Shown here: one piece after another, positions 1-6,003 of the stretch
Layout: each line of letters opens with the position of its first letter
Position numbering within the stretch: position 1 is the stretch's first letter
Source of the DNA: an uncultured Peptococcaceae bacterium
Lineage (GTDB): Bacteria > Bacillota > Peptococcia > Peptococcales > Peptococcaceae
Length of the DNA stretch: 6,919 nucleotides
Direction: 5' to 3'
Assembly: GCA_945949655.1 (NCBI GenBank)
Contig: CAMFFG010000066.1
Coordinates: 1-6,919 of the forward strand
The notes under the pieces: model-generated
Seen by the model: only the letters and a program-made list of their open reading frames with translations
The model's database searches: none
Told to the model about the DNA's origin: nothing
Program-made: the position numbers and the translations under genes

Positions 1-570
1 CAGTACTGCCCGCACAGGACTGCCGTCGCCGTCGGCAATTTTTAAGGGGAAGGCGCATAGAATGTACGAACCATCGGGCACATGAGCCAGCTGCAGGTTC
101 TCCAGCAACGCAATGCCTCGCTGCAGCAGGAGGCGGTGAATTGGCCCTTCGTTGTCTGGTGGTGCGGCGCTGAGTCCGTCAGTGCCTAAAAGACACAGCT
201 TCTGTTGTGTCAGAAAGCAGGCCGCTTCCTCGGTCAGATAGCTGCTGCCGCCGGTTTTCAGCAACAGACGGGTGCAATCCGATGAAAGCTGCTGTAAATC
301 GGCTTCGGTCAGCATGGTATGCTCTGGAACAGTGACCACCTGGCAAGGCCCGTAATAGAGAGAAAGATCGGTCTGATCGATGGAAATACCGTCGGCCAGT
401 GCGTGACGGGGTGCATCCATGTGGGTACCCAGATGACTGTCGCCCCGCAGCATAGTGATGTTAAATTCTTCTGTGTCGTCGATCTCTGTTACAGGTGTCA
501 TGCAAAATGGCTCACTGCCTGGATAAACTGGCGCTTCCTGTATGGTGCGGGTGATATCAATGAATTTCAT
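1..570 (-). CDS. Cyclase family protein (kynurenine formamidase-like metal hydrolase), C-terminus cut by window edge
   Basis: My reading of the minus strand from ATG at 570 stays open for 190 codons to the window edge, so the C-terminus is missing; family members are usually a little over 200 aa, so probably only a few residues are lost. The metal-binding signature HxGTHxDxPxH is intact (H46-L-G-T-H50-M-D52-A-P-R-H56). Also visible are the N-terminal FIDITRTI strand with YPG (residues 16-18), the LGTDG segment (128-132), the ENLQL helix end (157-161) and the late DGDGSPVRAVL strand (180-190). These are the landmarks of the cyclase/KynB fold, a divalent-metal amidohydrolase. The true substrate is unknown: no tryptophan-degradation gene is adjacent, so N-formylkynurenine hydrolysis is only one possibility. 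Its ATG overlaps the stop of the upstream YbaK-type gene (ATGA, 567-570), implying translational coupling. No strong ribosome binding site of its own is visible. Confidence 0.88.
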   Translation of the reverse strand, partial: MKFIDITRTIQEAPVYPGSEPFCMTPVTEIDDTEEFNITMLRGDSHLGTHMDAPRHALADGISIDQTDLSLYYGPCQVVTVPEHTMLTEADLQQLSSDCTRLLLKTGGSSYLTEEAACFLTQQKLCLLGTDGLSAAPPDNEGPIHRLLLQRGIALLENLQLAHVPDGSYILCAFPLKIADGDGSPVRAVL

Positions 571-1055
571 GGCTGAAGCGCTTCTTCCTGCCAGCCTTTG
601 CATACATCGACCCATGCTTTGGCCCGGGCATACTGAAACAGGGTGTCGCAGTCCAGCTCAATGGCGCTGTTGCTGCTGCCGCAGGCTGGAAATACGGTGT
701 CAAACCGCTGCAACGACTGGTCCAGATATACTTCGACCGTATCGGGCACGCCAAAGGGGCAGACACCGCCGATGGCATGACCGGTCATGGCGGTCACATC
801 TTCGGGAGAAAGCATTTTGGCTTTGCGGCCAAAGGTATGTTTAAATTTGCTGTTATCGATTTTTGCGTCGCCGGCGGCCACTACCAGCAGGCAGCCGTTT
901 TCTGCATAAAAGGAAAGTGTTTTGGCAATGCGGGCAGGGATACAATGGACCGCCTCTGCGGCCAGTTCTACTGTGGCGCTGGATACATCAAATTCCATAA
1001 TACGCTGGTCAGCCTGAAACTGCTTTAAATATTCTCGGACGATTTGAATAGACAT
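567..1055 (-). CDS. YbaK/EbsC family protein, probable Cys-tRNA(Pro)-type aminoacyl-tRNA deacylase
   Basis: This 162-aa protein has the length and landmarks of single-domain YbaK/EbsC/ProX trans-editing proteins. They are free-standing relatives of the prolyl-tRNA synthetase editing domain that hydrolyse mischarged tRNAs in the cytoplasm. Visible motifs are a conserved lysine (K45) in RIAKTL, the GHAIGGVCPFG loop (residues 92-102), VYLDQSL (109-115), and FPACGSSNSAIEL (122-134). The lysine and the glycine-rich loop correspond to the catalytic and substrate-binding region in the family. Which tRNA it edits (Cys-tRNA(Pro), Ala-tRNA(Pro) or other) cannot be read from the sequence. The ATG at 1055 follows a purine-rich stretch (GGAAAAAGAG) rather than a classical Shine-Dalgarno. 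A promoter sits 38 bases upstream of the start. It overlaps the downstream cyclase gene by four bases and is probably the first gene of a two-gene operon. Confidence 0.9.
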   Translation of the reverse strand: MSIQIVREYLKQFQADQRIMEFDVSSATVELAAEAVHCIPARIAKTLSFYAENGCLLVVAAGDAKIDNSKFKHTFGRKAKMLSPEDVTAMTGHAIGGVCPFGVPDTVEVYLDQSLQRFDTVFPACGSSNSAIELDCDTLFQYARAKAWVDVCKGWQEEALQP

Positions 1056-1092
1056 GACAAGGACTCTTTTTCCGGCAATGATTTTACTAGCA

Positions 1093-1121
1093 AGTATAAC
1101 ATGAAAAGAATTTGCTGTCCA
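1093..1121 (-). promoter_or_regulatory. Sigma-A-type promoter for the ybaK-type/cyclase operon
   Basis: On the minus strand there is TGGACA (1121-1116), a 17-bp spacer, then TATACT (1098-1093). Transcription would start near 1086, leaving a roughly 30-base leader before the ATG at 1055. Its -35 box lies only three bases from the -35 box of the opposite promoter. Confidence 0.72.
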
Positions 1122-1124
1122 TTG

Positions 1125-1154
1125 TTGCTATTTATCTCTGGTTTTTGTTATAAT
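1125..1154 (+). promoter_or_regulatory. Sigma-A-type promoter for the small membrane protein gene
   Basis: TTGCTA (1125-1130), an 18-bp spacer and a perfect TATAAT (1149-1154). Transcription would begin near 1161. This places the upstream in-frame GTG at 1156 outside or at the very edge of the transcript and supports the ATG at 1198 as the true start. Confidence 0.75.
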
Positions 1155-1185
1155 AGTGATACGATTCAAACGAGACCGATTTATT

Positions 1186-1190
1186 GGAGG
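1186..1190 (+). promoter_or_regulatory. Ribosome binding site that fixes the start at 1198
   Basis: GGAGG lies seven bases before the ATG at 1198. The longer reading from GTG at 1156 has no such site and begins at the predicted transcription start. Confidence 0.8.
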
Positions 1191-1197
1191 CAAAAGT

Positions 1198-1572
1198 ATG
1201 CGTTTATTGAAAAGCTGGGATAAATTCGATGAAAAAATGAAAGCCCGGGCGACAGAAGAACTACTGCGCTTTATGACGATGTTCAGCACAGCGGCGGCGC
1301 TGGTCTGTTTTAGTGCGGCCTTTCTGAGCAACAGTGATATGCGGACACCGCTGATCCTGCTGGTATTTATGATGATTTTCTTTTTCAGCTGGCAGCATGT
1401 CAAACGAAAAAATGAAAATCGCTGGGGCGTTGCGAAACGGACTGGCCGGGAAGTGTTCCGGATCGGCATGACACAGCCTACAGAGGAAGAGAGAATGGGG
1501 ATCAAGTCGGAACCGGAAAAAAAGGCAAAAAAGAAAAAGAAACCGGCGAAAAAAGGAAACTATAAACACTGA
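1198..1572 (+). CDS. Small two-helix membrane protein with lysine-rich cytoplasmic tail (hypothetical)
   Basis: I do not recognise a named family. The 124-aa product has a charged N-terminus (residues 1-24), two hydrophobic segments (about 26-43 and 50-65) separated by a short turn containing SNSDMRT, then a hydrophilic C-terminal half that ends in a very basic tail (about 108-119, including five consecutive lysines). The basic residues flanking both helices predict a hairpin with both ends in the cytoplasm. The tail could contact nucleic acid, ribosomes or acidic lipids; that is inference only. The start at ATG 1198 is chosen over GTG 1156 because of the GGAGG and promoter positions. The gene is monocistronic: it has its own promoter and is followed directly by an intrinsic terminator. 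The tail-coding DNA is very A-rich with two AACCGG direct repeats 30 bases (10 codons) apart at 1511 and 1541, suggesting local repeat expansion. Confidence 0.82.
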   Translation: MRLLKSWDKFDEKMKARATEELLRFMTMFSTAAALVCFSAAFLSNSDMRTPLILLVFMMIFFFSWQHVKRKNENRWGVAKRTGREVFRIGMTQPTEEERMGIKSEPEKKAKKKKKPAKKGNYKH

Positions 1573-1588
1573 GCGAGTAGGACTCGTA

Positions 1589-1649
1589 AAAACTGCTGCA
1601 AGCATGTCTGACGGTATGCGCAAGACAAAATGCAGCAGTTTTATTTTTT
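1589..1649 (+). terminator. Intrinsic terminator after the small membrane protein gene
   Basis: AAAACTGCTGCA (1589-1600) pairs perfectly over 12 bp with TGCAGCAGTTTT (1631-1642), followed by ATTTTTT. The 30-base loop can form a further small stem, either GCAT/ATGC (1602-1605 with 1616-1619) or TGTCT/AGACA (1605-1609 with 1623-1627). A separate 5-bp hairpin, CGAGT-AGG-ACTCG, lies just before it at 1574-1586. Confidence 0.82.
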
Positions 1650-1679
1650 GCAAATCAGGCAACAAAACAGCGGCTTTTA

Positions 1680-1709
1680 TTGAAAATGCAGTTCCATGTG
1701 TGATACAAT
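1680..1709 (+). promoter_or_regulatory. Probable promoter for the DUF5693-csaB operon
   Basis: TTGAAA (1680-1685), an 18-bp spacer and TACAAT (1704-1709), about 35 bases before the ATG at 1745. The ribosome binding site is AAGGGAG (1731-1737), seven bases before the start. Confidence 0.65.
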
Positions 1710-1744
1710 ACTTAATAATTGTAAAAATGTAAGGGAGTGCTGAA

Positions 1745-3706
1745 ATGAATCTGAAACGAATGAAGCAGGCAGGCTGGCTGCTGGTGGCCATTGCGGTGAT
1801 CTGCAGTTTTACCCTGTGGGGTCAGCGGTTGCAGTCGGAAGCTGATTACAAAAATGTACAGATGGTTGTCAATTATAATGATATTGTGGCGCTGGCCAAC
1901 GGGAACGATATGACACAGGAGGAGCTGGCTGCCCAGCTGCAGCAGCGTGGTGTCTCGGCAGTGCTTTATAAGGAATGGGGCCTCGGGGATCTGGCCAATA
2001 ATGGGCAGGCCGCGCTGGAGTTAGGTGCTACCATTCAGAATGCCAATTTCTATCATCGGGTATCGCCGGAGGTGCCGGTGAATGAGGCTACGTTATATGT
2101 AGCCATTTTGGATCCATCTATTGCAGAACAGGTGGAGCGCCATGTGCTGCAGAAGGTTGCCGGGTCTGTGCTGTATCCCGGTGAAGTACCGGTCATCACC
2201 ATTCCTGTGATGGTGCCCACTGGCGATGTGGAAGTGTCCAATGTGATGGCGAAAGTCAAAGATATTGGCGCCGGGTTCAATCAGGATGGCATAGAGAGAA
2301 TGGCCAGCCTGGGCTTTTATACGGTGCCGCAGCTGCGCAGCTGGGATAATCCGACCGATGAATCGCTGCGGGCTGCAACCGATGAAATCAAAGCAATGCC
2401 AAATCTGGCGTATCTGCTGTTCAACGATAAAGAACTGCCCGGTTATCCCGATTCGGTGCGGACCATTGCCGATCTGCTGAAGGACAGCGAAGGAAATGCG
2501 CTGGTGTCTATTGGCAGCATTGAGTTTTCTGATCAGAAGGGTCTGAATCAGTTGGGGATCCTGCTGAATAAAGATCTGATTCGTCTGCACACCATTTCAA
2601 ACAGTGAAATGAGTAAATTTGAGCCGGATACTGCGCTGGATCGCTGGATGCTGGCAGCTAGGGAACGAAACATGCGCAGCCTGCTGATCCGTTTCTTTGA
2701 TATCACCAGTCCGGGCAGCGCTCTGGAAGAAAATCTGGATTATCTGGAATCCATCCAGACCGGTTTGCTGCAATCGGGCTTCCATCTGGATCAGCCCTAT
2801 GAAAAACCGGCCAGCATAGATGTTCGCAATGTGGTGCTATATCTGATTGGCATCGGCGTTGCTGCTGGTGTTATGCTGATTCTGCTGGAAATGCGTCTGC
2901 CAAAACTGGGTGTGGCGGCACTGGTGCTGGGCAGCATCTGCTGGATTGGGCTGCTGCAGATCAGTCCGGTGCTGGCCAAGAAAATGATGGCCTTGCTCAG
3001 TGTGATCACATTCCCCACGCTATCCTGCGTGCTGGTGATGAAACCGGAAAGACGCTCGGTGGGAAAATCGGTACTGGCACTGCTGGTGATGTGTGCGTTG
3101 AGCTATATCGGCGCTGTACTGATGGTGGGGCTTCTGGCTGATGTGCTCTTTATGCTGAAGCTGGATTCTTTTGCAGGTGTAAAAGTCGCTCACGTGATTC
3201 CTATTATAGTGGTACCGTTTATCCTGTATATCTGGAATACGGAAAAGCCACTCACTACAGTAAAGCATTTGCTGGATAAGGTGCTGGATTATAAATGGGC
3301 TGCATTGTTTGCCGTAGTGGCGGTAGCCGGGTTTATCTATATCAGCCGCACTGGCAACACCACTGCGGAACTGAGCGCTGGTGAAGCAGCCATGCGTAAT
3401 TTTCTCAATGATGTAATGGGGGTACGCCCGCGCAGCAAGGAATTTCTGATCGGCTATCCGTTTACACTGCTGCTGTTCTGGCTGGGGGCAAGCCGGCGCA
3501 ACTGGATCCTTACCATTCCGGCTATCATCGGGCAGGTGTCTCTGGTCAACACATACGCCCATATCCATACAGCGTTGCTGATCTCGCTGCAGCGCAGTCT
3601 GAATGGATTGGTGCTGGGGATTGTACTGGGCCTGCTGCTGTTATTTGCCGTGCAGCTTCTGTGGAAGCTGTATCAGCGTCTGGAAGAGAAAGAGGGATTG
3701 CAATGA
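1745..3706 (+). CDS. DUF5693 family polytopic membrane protein
   Basis: This 653-aa protein matches the uncharacterised DUF5693 family as I know it. It has one N-terminal membrane segment (about 10-27), a large soluble region (about 28-360) that should lie outside the membrane, and then about eight or nine hydrophobic segments (near 362-382, 387-406, 413-432, 440-470, 481-497, 517-534, 570-583, 587-603 and 620-643). Family-like landmarks are QLQQRGVSAVLYKEWGLGDL (residues 64-83), RERNMRSLLIRFF (306-318), and a conserved charged patch between late helices: RTGN (535-538), E547, R551, RPRSKEF (561-567) and GYP (570-572). VNTYAHIHT (601-609) adds two histidines near the membrane. The stop overlaps the csaB start (ATGA), so the two proteins are probably made in a fixed ratio. 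In Bacillota this family commonly neighbours csaB, which suggests a role in assembling or exporting the pyruvylated wall polymer. The molecular activity is unknown, and flippase, polymerase or transferase roles are all only inference. Confidence 0.88.
   Translation: MNLKRMKQAGWLLVAIAVICSFTLWGQRLQSEADYKNVQMVVNYNDIVALANGNDMTQEELAAQLQQRGVSAVLYKEWGLGDLANNGQAALELGATIQNANFYHRVSPEVPVNEATLYVAILDPSIAEQVERHVLQKVAGSVLYPGEVPVITIPVMVPTGDVEVSNVMAKVKDIGAGFNQDGIERMASLGFYTVPQLRSWDNPTDESLRAATDEIKAMPNLAYLLFNDKELPGYPDSVRTIADLLKDSEGNALVSIGSIEFSDQKGLNQLGILLNKDLIRLHTISNSEMSKFEPDTALDRWMLAARERNMRSLLIRFFDITSPGSALEENLDYLESIQTGLLQSGFHLDQPYEKPASIDVRNVVLYLIGIGVAAGVMLILLEMRLPKLGVAALVLGSICWIGLLQISPVLAKKMMALLSVITFPTLSCVLVMKPERRSVGKSVLALLVMCALSYIGAVLMVGLLADVLFMLKLDSFAGVKVAHVIPIIVVPFILYIWNTEKPLTTVKHLLDKVLDYKWAALFAVVAVAGFIYISRTGNTTAELSAGEAAMRNFLNDVMGVRPRSKEFLIGYPFTLLLFWLGASRRNWILTIPAIIGQVSLVNTYAHIHTALLISLQRSLNGLVLGIVLGLLLLFAVQLLWKLYQRLEEKEGLQ
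3691..3696 (+). promoter_or_regulatory. Ribosome binding site inside the DUF5693 gene that fixes the csaB start
   Basis: AGAGGG lies six bases before the ATG at 3703. It supports that start over an in-frame GTG at 3661, which would add 14 residues deep inside the upstream gene and push the conserved N-terminal strand inward. Confidence 0.75.
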
Positions 3707-4788
3707 GAGTACTGCTTTCAGGTTACTACGGATTTGATAACGCCGGCGATGACGCAGTGCTGTTTGCCATCGTGCAGGCGCTGCGGGAGATAATGCCTGC
3801 CGTTGATATTACGGTGCTGTCCAATCAACCAGAAAAAACCGCTGCACAGTTTGAGGTGCATGCCGTGGATCGCTGGAGCAAAGCAGGACTGCTGAAAGCC
3901 GTAAAAAACTGTGATATACTGATCAGCGGTGGTGGCAGTCTTTTACAGGATGTCACCAGTAAAAATGGTATTTTATATTATCTGGGTATTATCAAACTGG
4001 CGCAGATGATGCATAAAAAAGTGATGATCTATGCCCAGGGGATCGGGCCGGTCAACGAGCCGCGCAATCGCAAACTGGTAGCTAAAATTTTAAATAAGGT
4101 GCAGGCCATTACGGTGCGTGATTTCGATTCACGCCAGGAACTGATAGAGATGGGCGTATATCGGGAAATTCTGGTCTGTGTAGACCCGGTGCTGGGTATT
4201 CGGGCGGGGCAGATCGAAGAAGAACAGGGCGTTCGGCTGCTGCATGAAGCAAACGCAGGATTTCAGAACGGAAAGAAAAACCTGATGGTCGCAGCCCGTA
4301 ACTGGCGGCACTCGGACTATTTTTTCCGGGAAATTGCGCAGAGCTGCGATGCTATGGCAGAACAGGGCTGGCAGATCGTCTTTCTTCACTTTCACTATCC
4401 GGAGGATGTGGAAGCCGGGCGCAGGATCGCAGCGCTGATGGACCGGGAGGCGGTTGTTCTGGGCGGCAATTACACGCCGCAGGAGACAATGGCTATTTTA
4501 AAAAACGCCGATCTGATCATGGGCATGCGGCTGCACAGTCTGATTATGGGCGCAGCGCTTCTGAAACCCATGGTAGGTTTGTCTTATGACCCAAAAGTGA
4601 ACAGCTTTATGCAGTTATTGCGGCAACCGGACTGTTTTGCGGTAGACAGTGTAGAAGCAGAACAACTGGTAAAAAGTATGATGCGTTTGGGACAGCAGAC
4701 AGAAACAGAACGCAAAAAAATGGAACAGAATATGGAGATCATGGCACGGCAGGCAAAAGCGCCGGCAGAGCTGCTATGCTCTTTATAA
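3703..4788 (+). CDS. csaB: Polysaccharide pyruvyl transferase CsaB
   Basis: The 361-aa product is a full-length CsaB, the cytoplasmic enzyme that transfers pyruvate from phosphoenolpyruvate as a ketal onto a sugar (ManNAc in studied cases) of the secondary cell wall polymer. Pyruvylation creates the ligand for SLH domains of S-layer and other surface proteins. Landmarks in order are GYYGFDNAGDDA at the N-terminus (residues 7-18), the SGGGSLLQDVTS loop (75-86), YAQGIGP (110-116), a VRDFDSRQELIEMG segment (138-151), D161, a second Rossmann-like half with VAARNW (196-201), then MGMRLHSLIMG (273-283) and GLSYDPKVNSF (292-302). R276/H278 and the K298 region correspond to the conserved C-terminal substrate-binding part of the pyruvyltransferase family. 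With ATG 3703 the protein begins MRVLLSGYYG, exactly as expected for the family. The start overlaps the DUF5693 stop by four bases. No clear terminator follows, so some read-through into the next gene is possible. Confidence 0.95.
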   Translation: MRVLLSGYYGFDNAGDDAVLFAIVQALREIMPAVDITVLSNQPEKTAAQFEVHAVDRWSKAGLLKAVKNCDILISGGGSLLQDVTSKNGILYYLGIIKLAQMMHKKVMIYAQGIGPVNEPRNRKLVAKILNKVQAITVRDFDSRQELIEMGVYREILVCVDPVLGIRAGQIEEEQGVRLLHEANAGFQNGKKNLMVAARNWRHSDYFFREIAQSCDAMAEQGWQIVFLHFHYPEDVEAGRRIAALMDREAVVLGGNYTPQETMAILKNADLIMGMRLHSLIMGAALLKPMVGLSYDPKVNSFMQLLRQPDCFAVDSVEAEQLVKSMMRLGQQTETERKKMEQNMEIMARQAKAPAELLCSL

Positions 4789-4894
4789 TGATGGTACAGA
4801 CAATAATGGTATAAACGAAATATCGGGTCGTGGTTTGGCTCAGTCTGTTCCCAATAAGAGGCCGTGTGGGCTGGCGAGAAAAATATTTTTACAG

Positions 4895-4923
4895 TTGCAA
4901 ATTTGACAGGAATGATGTAAAGT
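4895..4923 (+). promoter_or_regulatory. Possible promoter for the wecA/tagO-type gene
   Basis: TTGCAA (4895-4900), a 17-bp spacer and TAAAGT (4918-4923). An AT palindrome, AAAAATATTTTT (4879-4890), lies just upstream and could act as an UP-like element. A perfect TTGACA at 4903 is nearby but has no convincing -10 at the right distance. The 183-bp gap after csaB contains this promoter, the inverted repeat at 4922-4945 and the ribosome binding site; no gene is seen in it. Confidence 0.45.
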
Positions 4924-4945
4924 AATTGCGGATATTGTCAATTAC
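4922..4945. repeat. Perfect inverted repeat GTAATTG-N10-CAATTAC upstream of the wecA/tagO-type gene
   Basis: Seven-base arms (4922-4928 and 4939-4945) are separated by ten bases, with arm centres 17 bp apart. The element begins at the end of the candidate -10 box and spans the expected transcription start. It could be an operator for a dimeric regulator or a weak leader hairpin. It is AT-rich and lacks a following U-tract, so it is not a terminator. Confidence 0.5.
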
Positions 4946-4971
4946 GTTGAAGAATTCGGAGGCAGAATTTT

Positions 4972-5991
4972 ATGTTAAAAGATTTTATCATGGCTTTTAT
5001 TGCACTGATCCTCAGTCTGCTGCTGGTGCCTGGTGTTGCGAAACTGGCCATTCGCATCGGTGCGGTAGATAAGCCCAACGCGCGCAAGGTACACACGAAA
5101 ATCATGCCCCGTATGGGTGGACTGGCTATTTATGTCAGCTTTTTTGTGGTGCTGTTTTTGAGTCAAAGCATGACACAGCAACTGTTAGGGCTGTTTTTGG
5201 GTGGAACCGTACTGGTGATTGTCGGGATCATTGACGATATGAAAGATATTCCAGCAAAAGTGAAACTGTGCGGACAGATCGTAGCTGCCTGTATTGTAGT
5301 CGCCTTTGGGGTGCGGGTTGATTTTATGACCAATATTTTTCATGGGGATACCTTCTTCCTGTCGGTGTTCAGCATTCCGGTCACCATCATCTGGATTGTT
5401 TCCATTATCAACGCGGTAAATCTGATTGACGGGCTGGATGGATTAGCTGCGGGGATCTCTATCATTGCGGCGATTACCATGGCCATCGTTGGCTATGCCA
5501 GCGGGCAGGCTGCAATGGCTTCTATGGCAATGATCTTAATCGGCGCTACGCTGGGTTTTCTGCGCTACAATTTTCATCCGGCAAAAATTTTTATGGGCGA
5601 CACAGGATCCATGTTCCTGGGTTATAGTTTAGCTGTATTCGCAGTATTAGGCGTAGCCAAAAGCTTTACGCTGCTTTCTCTGGTCACACCGATCCTGGTG
5701 CTGGCCATACCGATTTTAGATACGCTGTTTGCTATCATTCGTCGGAAAATGAATCACAAACCGATTTTTAAACCAGACAAACATCATCTGCATCACTGTC
5801 TGCTGAATTATGGGTTCAGCCATCGCGATACGGTGCTGATCATCTATGCGGTCAGTGCAATTCTGGCTCTGTGCGGTCTGATCATGACCTATCTGAACTC
5901 AACGCAGGGGATCTGTCTGCTGGCGGTTATTTCTGTGGTGATTATTTATGGCGCTGTAAAGATCGGCGTGATTGGCGGCAAGGATGAGTAA
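4972..5991 (+). CDS. wecA: WecA/TagO-type undecaprenyl-phosphate sugar-1-phosphate transferase (MraY family)
   Basis: The 339-aa integral membrane protein belongs to the polyprenyl-phosphate HexNAc-1-phosphate transferase family. Such enzymes move GlcNAc-1-P (or a related sugar phosphate) from its UDP form onto undecaprenyl phosphate at the inner face of the membrane, starting teichoic acid, secondary wall polymer or O-antigen-like synthesis. Diagnostic motifs are PRMGG (46-50), the Asp-rich IDDMKD (87-92), NAVNLIDGLDGLAAG (147-161) with catalytic-type aspartates, NFHPAKIFMGDTGS (200-213), and the cytoplasmic His loop DKHHLHH (269-275). The HHLHH form is typical of WecA/TagO/RgpG rather than of MraY, so this is not the peptidoglycan enzyme. 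About ten or eleven hydrophobic segments are visible. GGAGG (4958-4962) lies nine bases before the ATG. The neighbouring csaB suggests that it initiates the polymer that CsaB decorates, though this remains inference. tagO is an equally good symbol. Confidence 0.93.
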   Translation: MLKDFIMAFIALILSLLLVPGVAKLAIRIGAVDKPNARKVHTKIMPRMGGLAIYVSFFVVLFLSQSMTQQLLGLFLGGTVLVIVGIIDDMKDIPAKVKLCGQIVAACIVVAFGVRVDFMTNIFHGDTFFLSVFSIPVTIIWIVSIINAVNLIDGLDGLAAGISIIAAITMAIVGYASGQAAMASMAMILIGATLGFLRYNFHPAKIFMGDTGSMFLGYSLAVFAVLGVAKSFTLLSLVTPILVLAIPILDTLFAIIRRKMNHKPIFKPDKHHLHHCLLNYGFSHRDTVLIIYAVSAILALCGLIMTYLNSTQGICLLAVISVVIIYGAVKIGVIGGKDE

Positions 5992-6003
5992 AGGAGATCG
6001 ACT

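Noticed and set aside
319..1028. Plus-strand open frames (319-576, 542-844, 777-1028) opposite the minus-strand genes
   Set aside because: Their translations lack recognisable domains and are rich in Cys, Arg and His. The opposite strand encodes two recognisable families with intact motifs.
1156..1197. GTG start at 1156 for the small membrane protein
   Set aside because: It lies two bases after the -10 box and has no ribosome binding site, whereas ATG 1198 has GGAGG at a good distance.
1261..1791. Minus-strand open frame spanning the small membrane gene and the terminator region
   Set aside because: It crosses an intrinsic terminator and the next promoter, and is the shadow of A-rich lysine codons read as Phe/Leu.
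2093..3568. Long minus-strand open frames inside the DUF5693 gene (2093-2590 and 3020-3568)
   Set aside because: They have no ribosome binding site and show compositionally odd His/Gln-rich translations. The plus frame has clear family landmarks throughout.
3661..3702. GTG start at 3661 for csaB
   Set aside because: It would overlap the DUF5693 gene by 46 bases and add 14 unconserved residues. ATG 3703 gives the expected MRVLLSGYYG N-terminus and has AGAGGG upstream.
4785..4790. TATAAT spanning the csaB stop codon
   Set aside because: No -35-like hexamer is found 16-18 bases upstream, so it is probably a chance match.
4850..4890. Possible terminator after csaB (CCCA/TGGG with a following AT-rich stretch)
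   Set aside because: The stem is only four base pairs with a 13-base loop, and the T-run belongs to an AT palindrome rather than following the stem directly.
4903..4931. TTGACA at 4903 as the -35 box of the wecA/tagO-type gene
   Set aside because: The hexamer 17 bases downstream is TTGCGG, not a usable -10. The TTGCAA/TAAAGT pair has better spacing.
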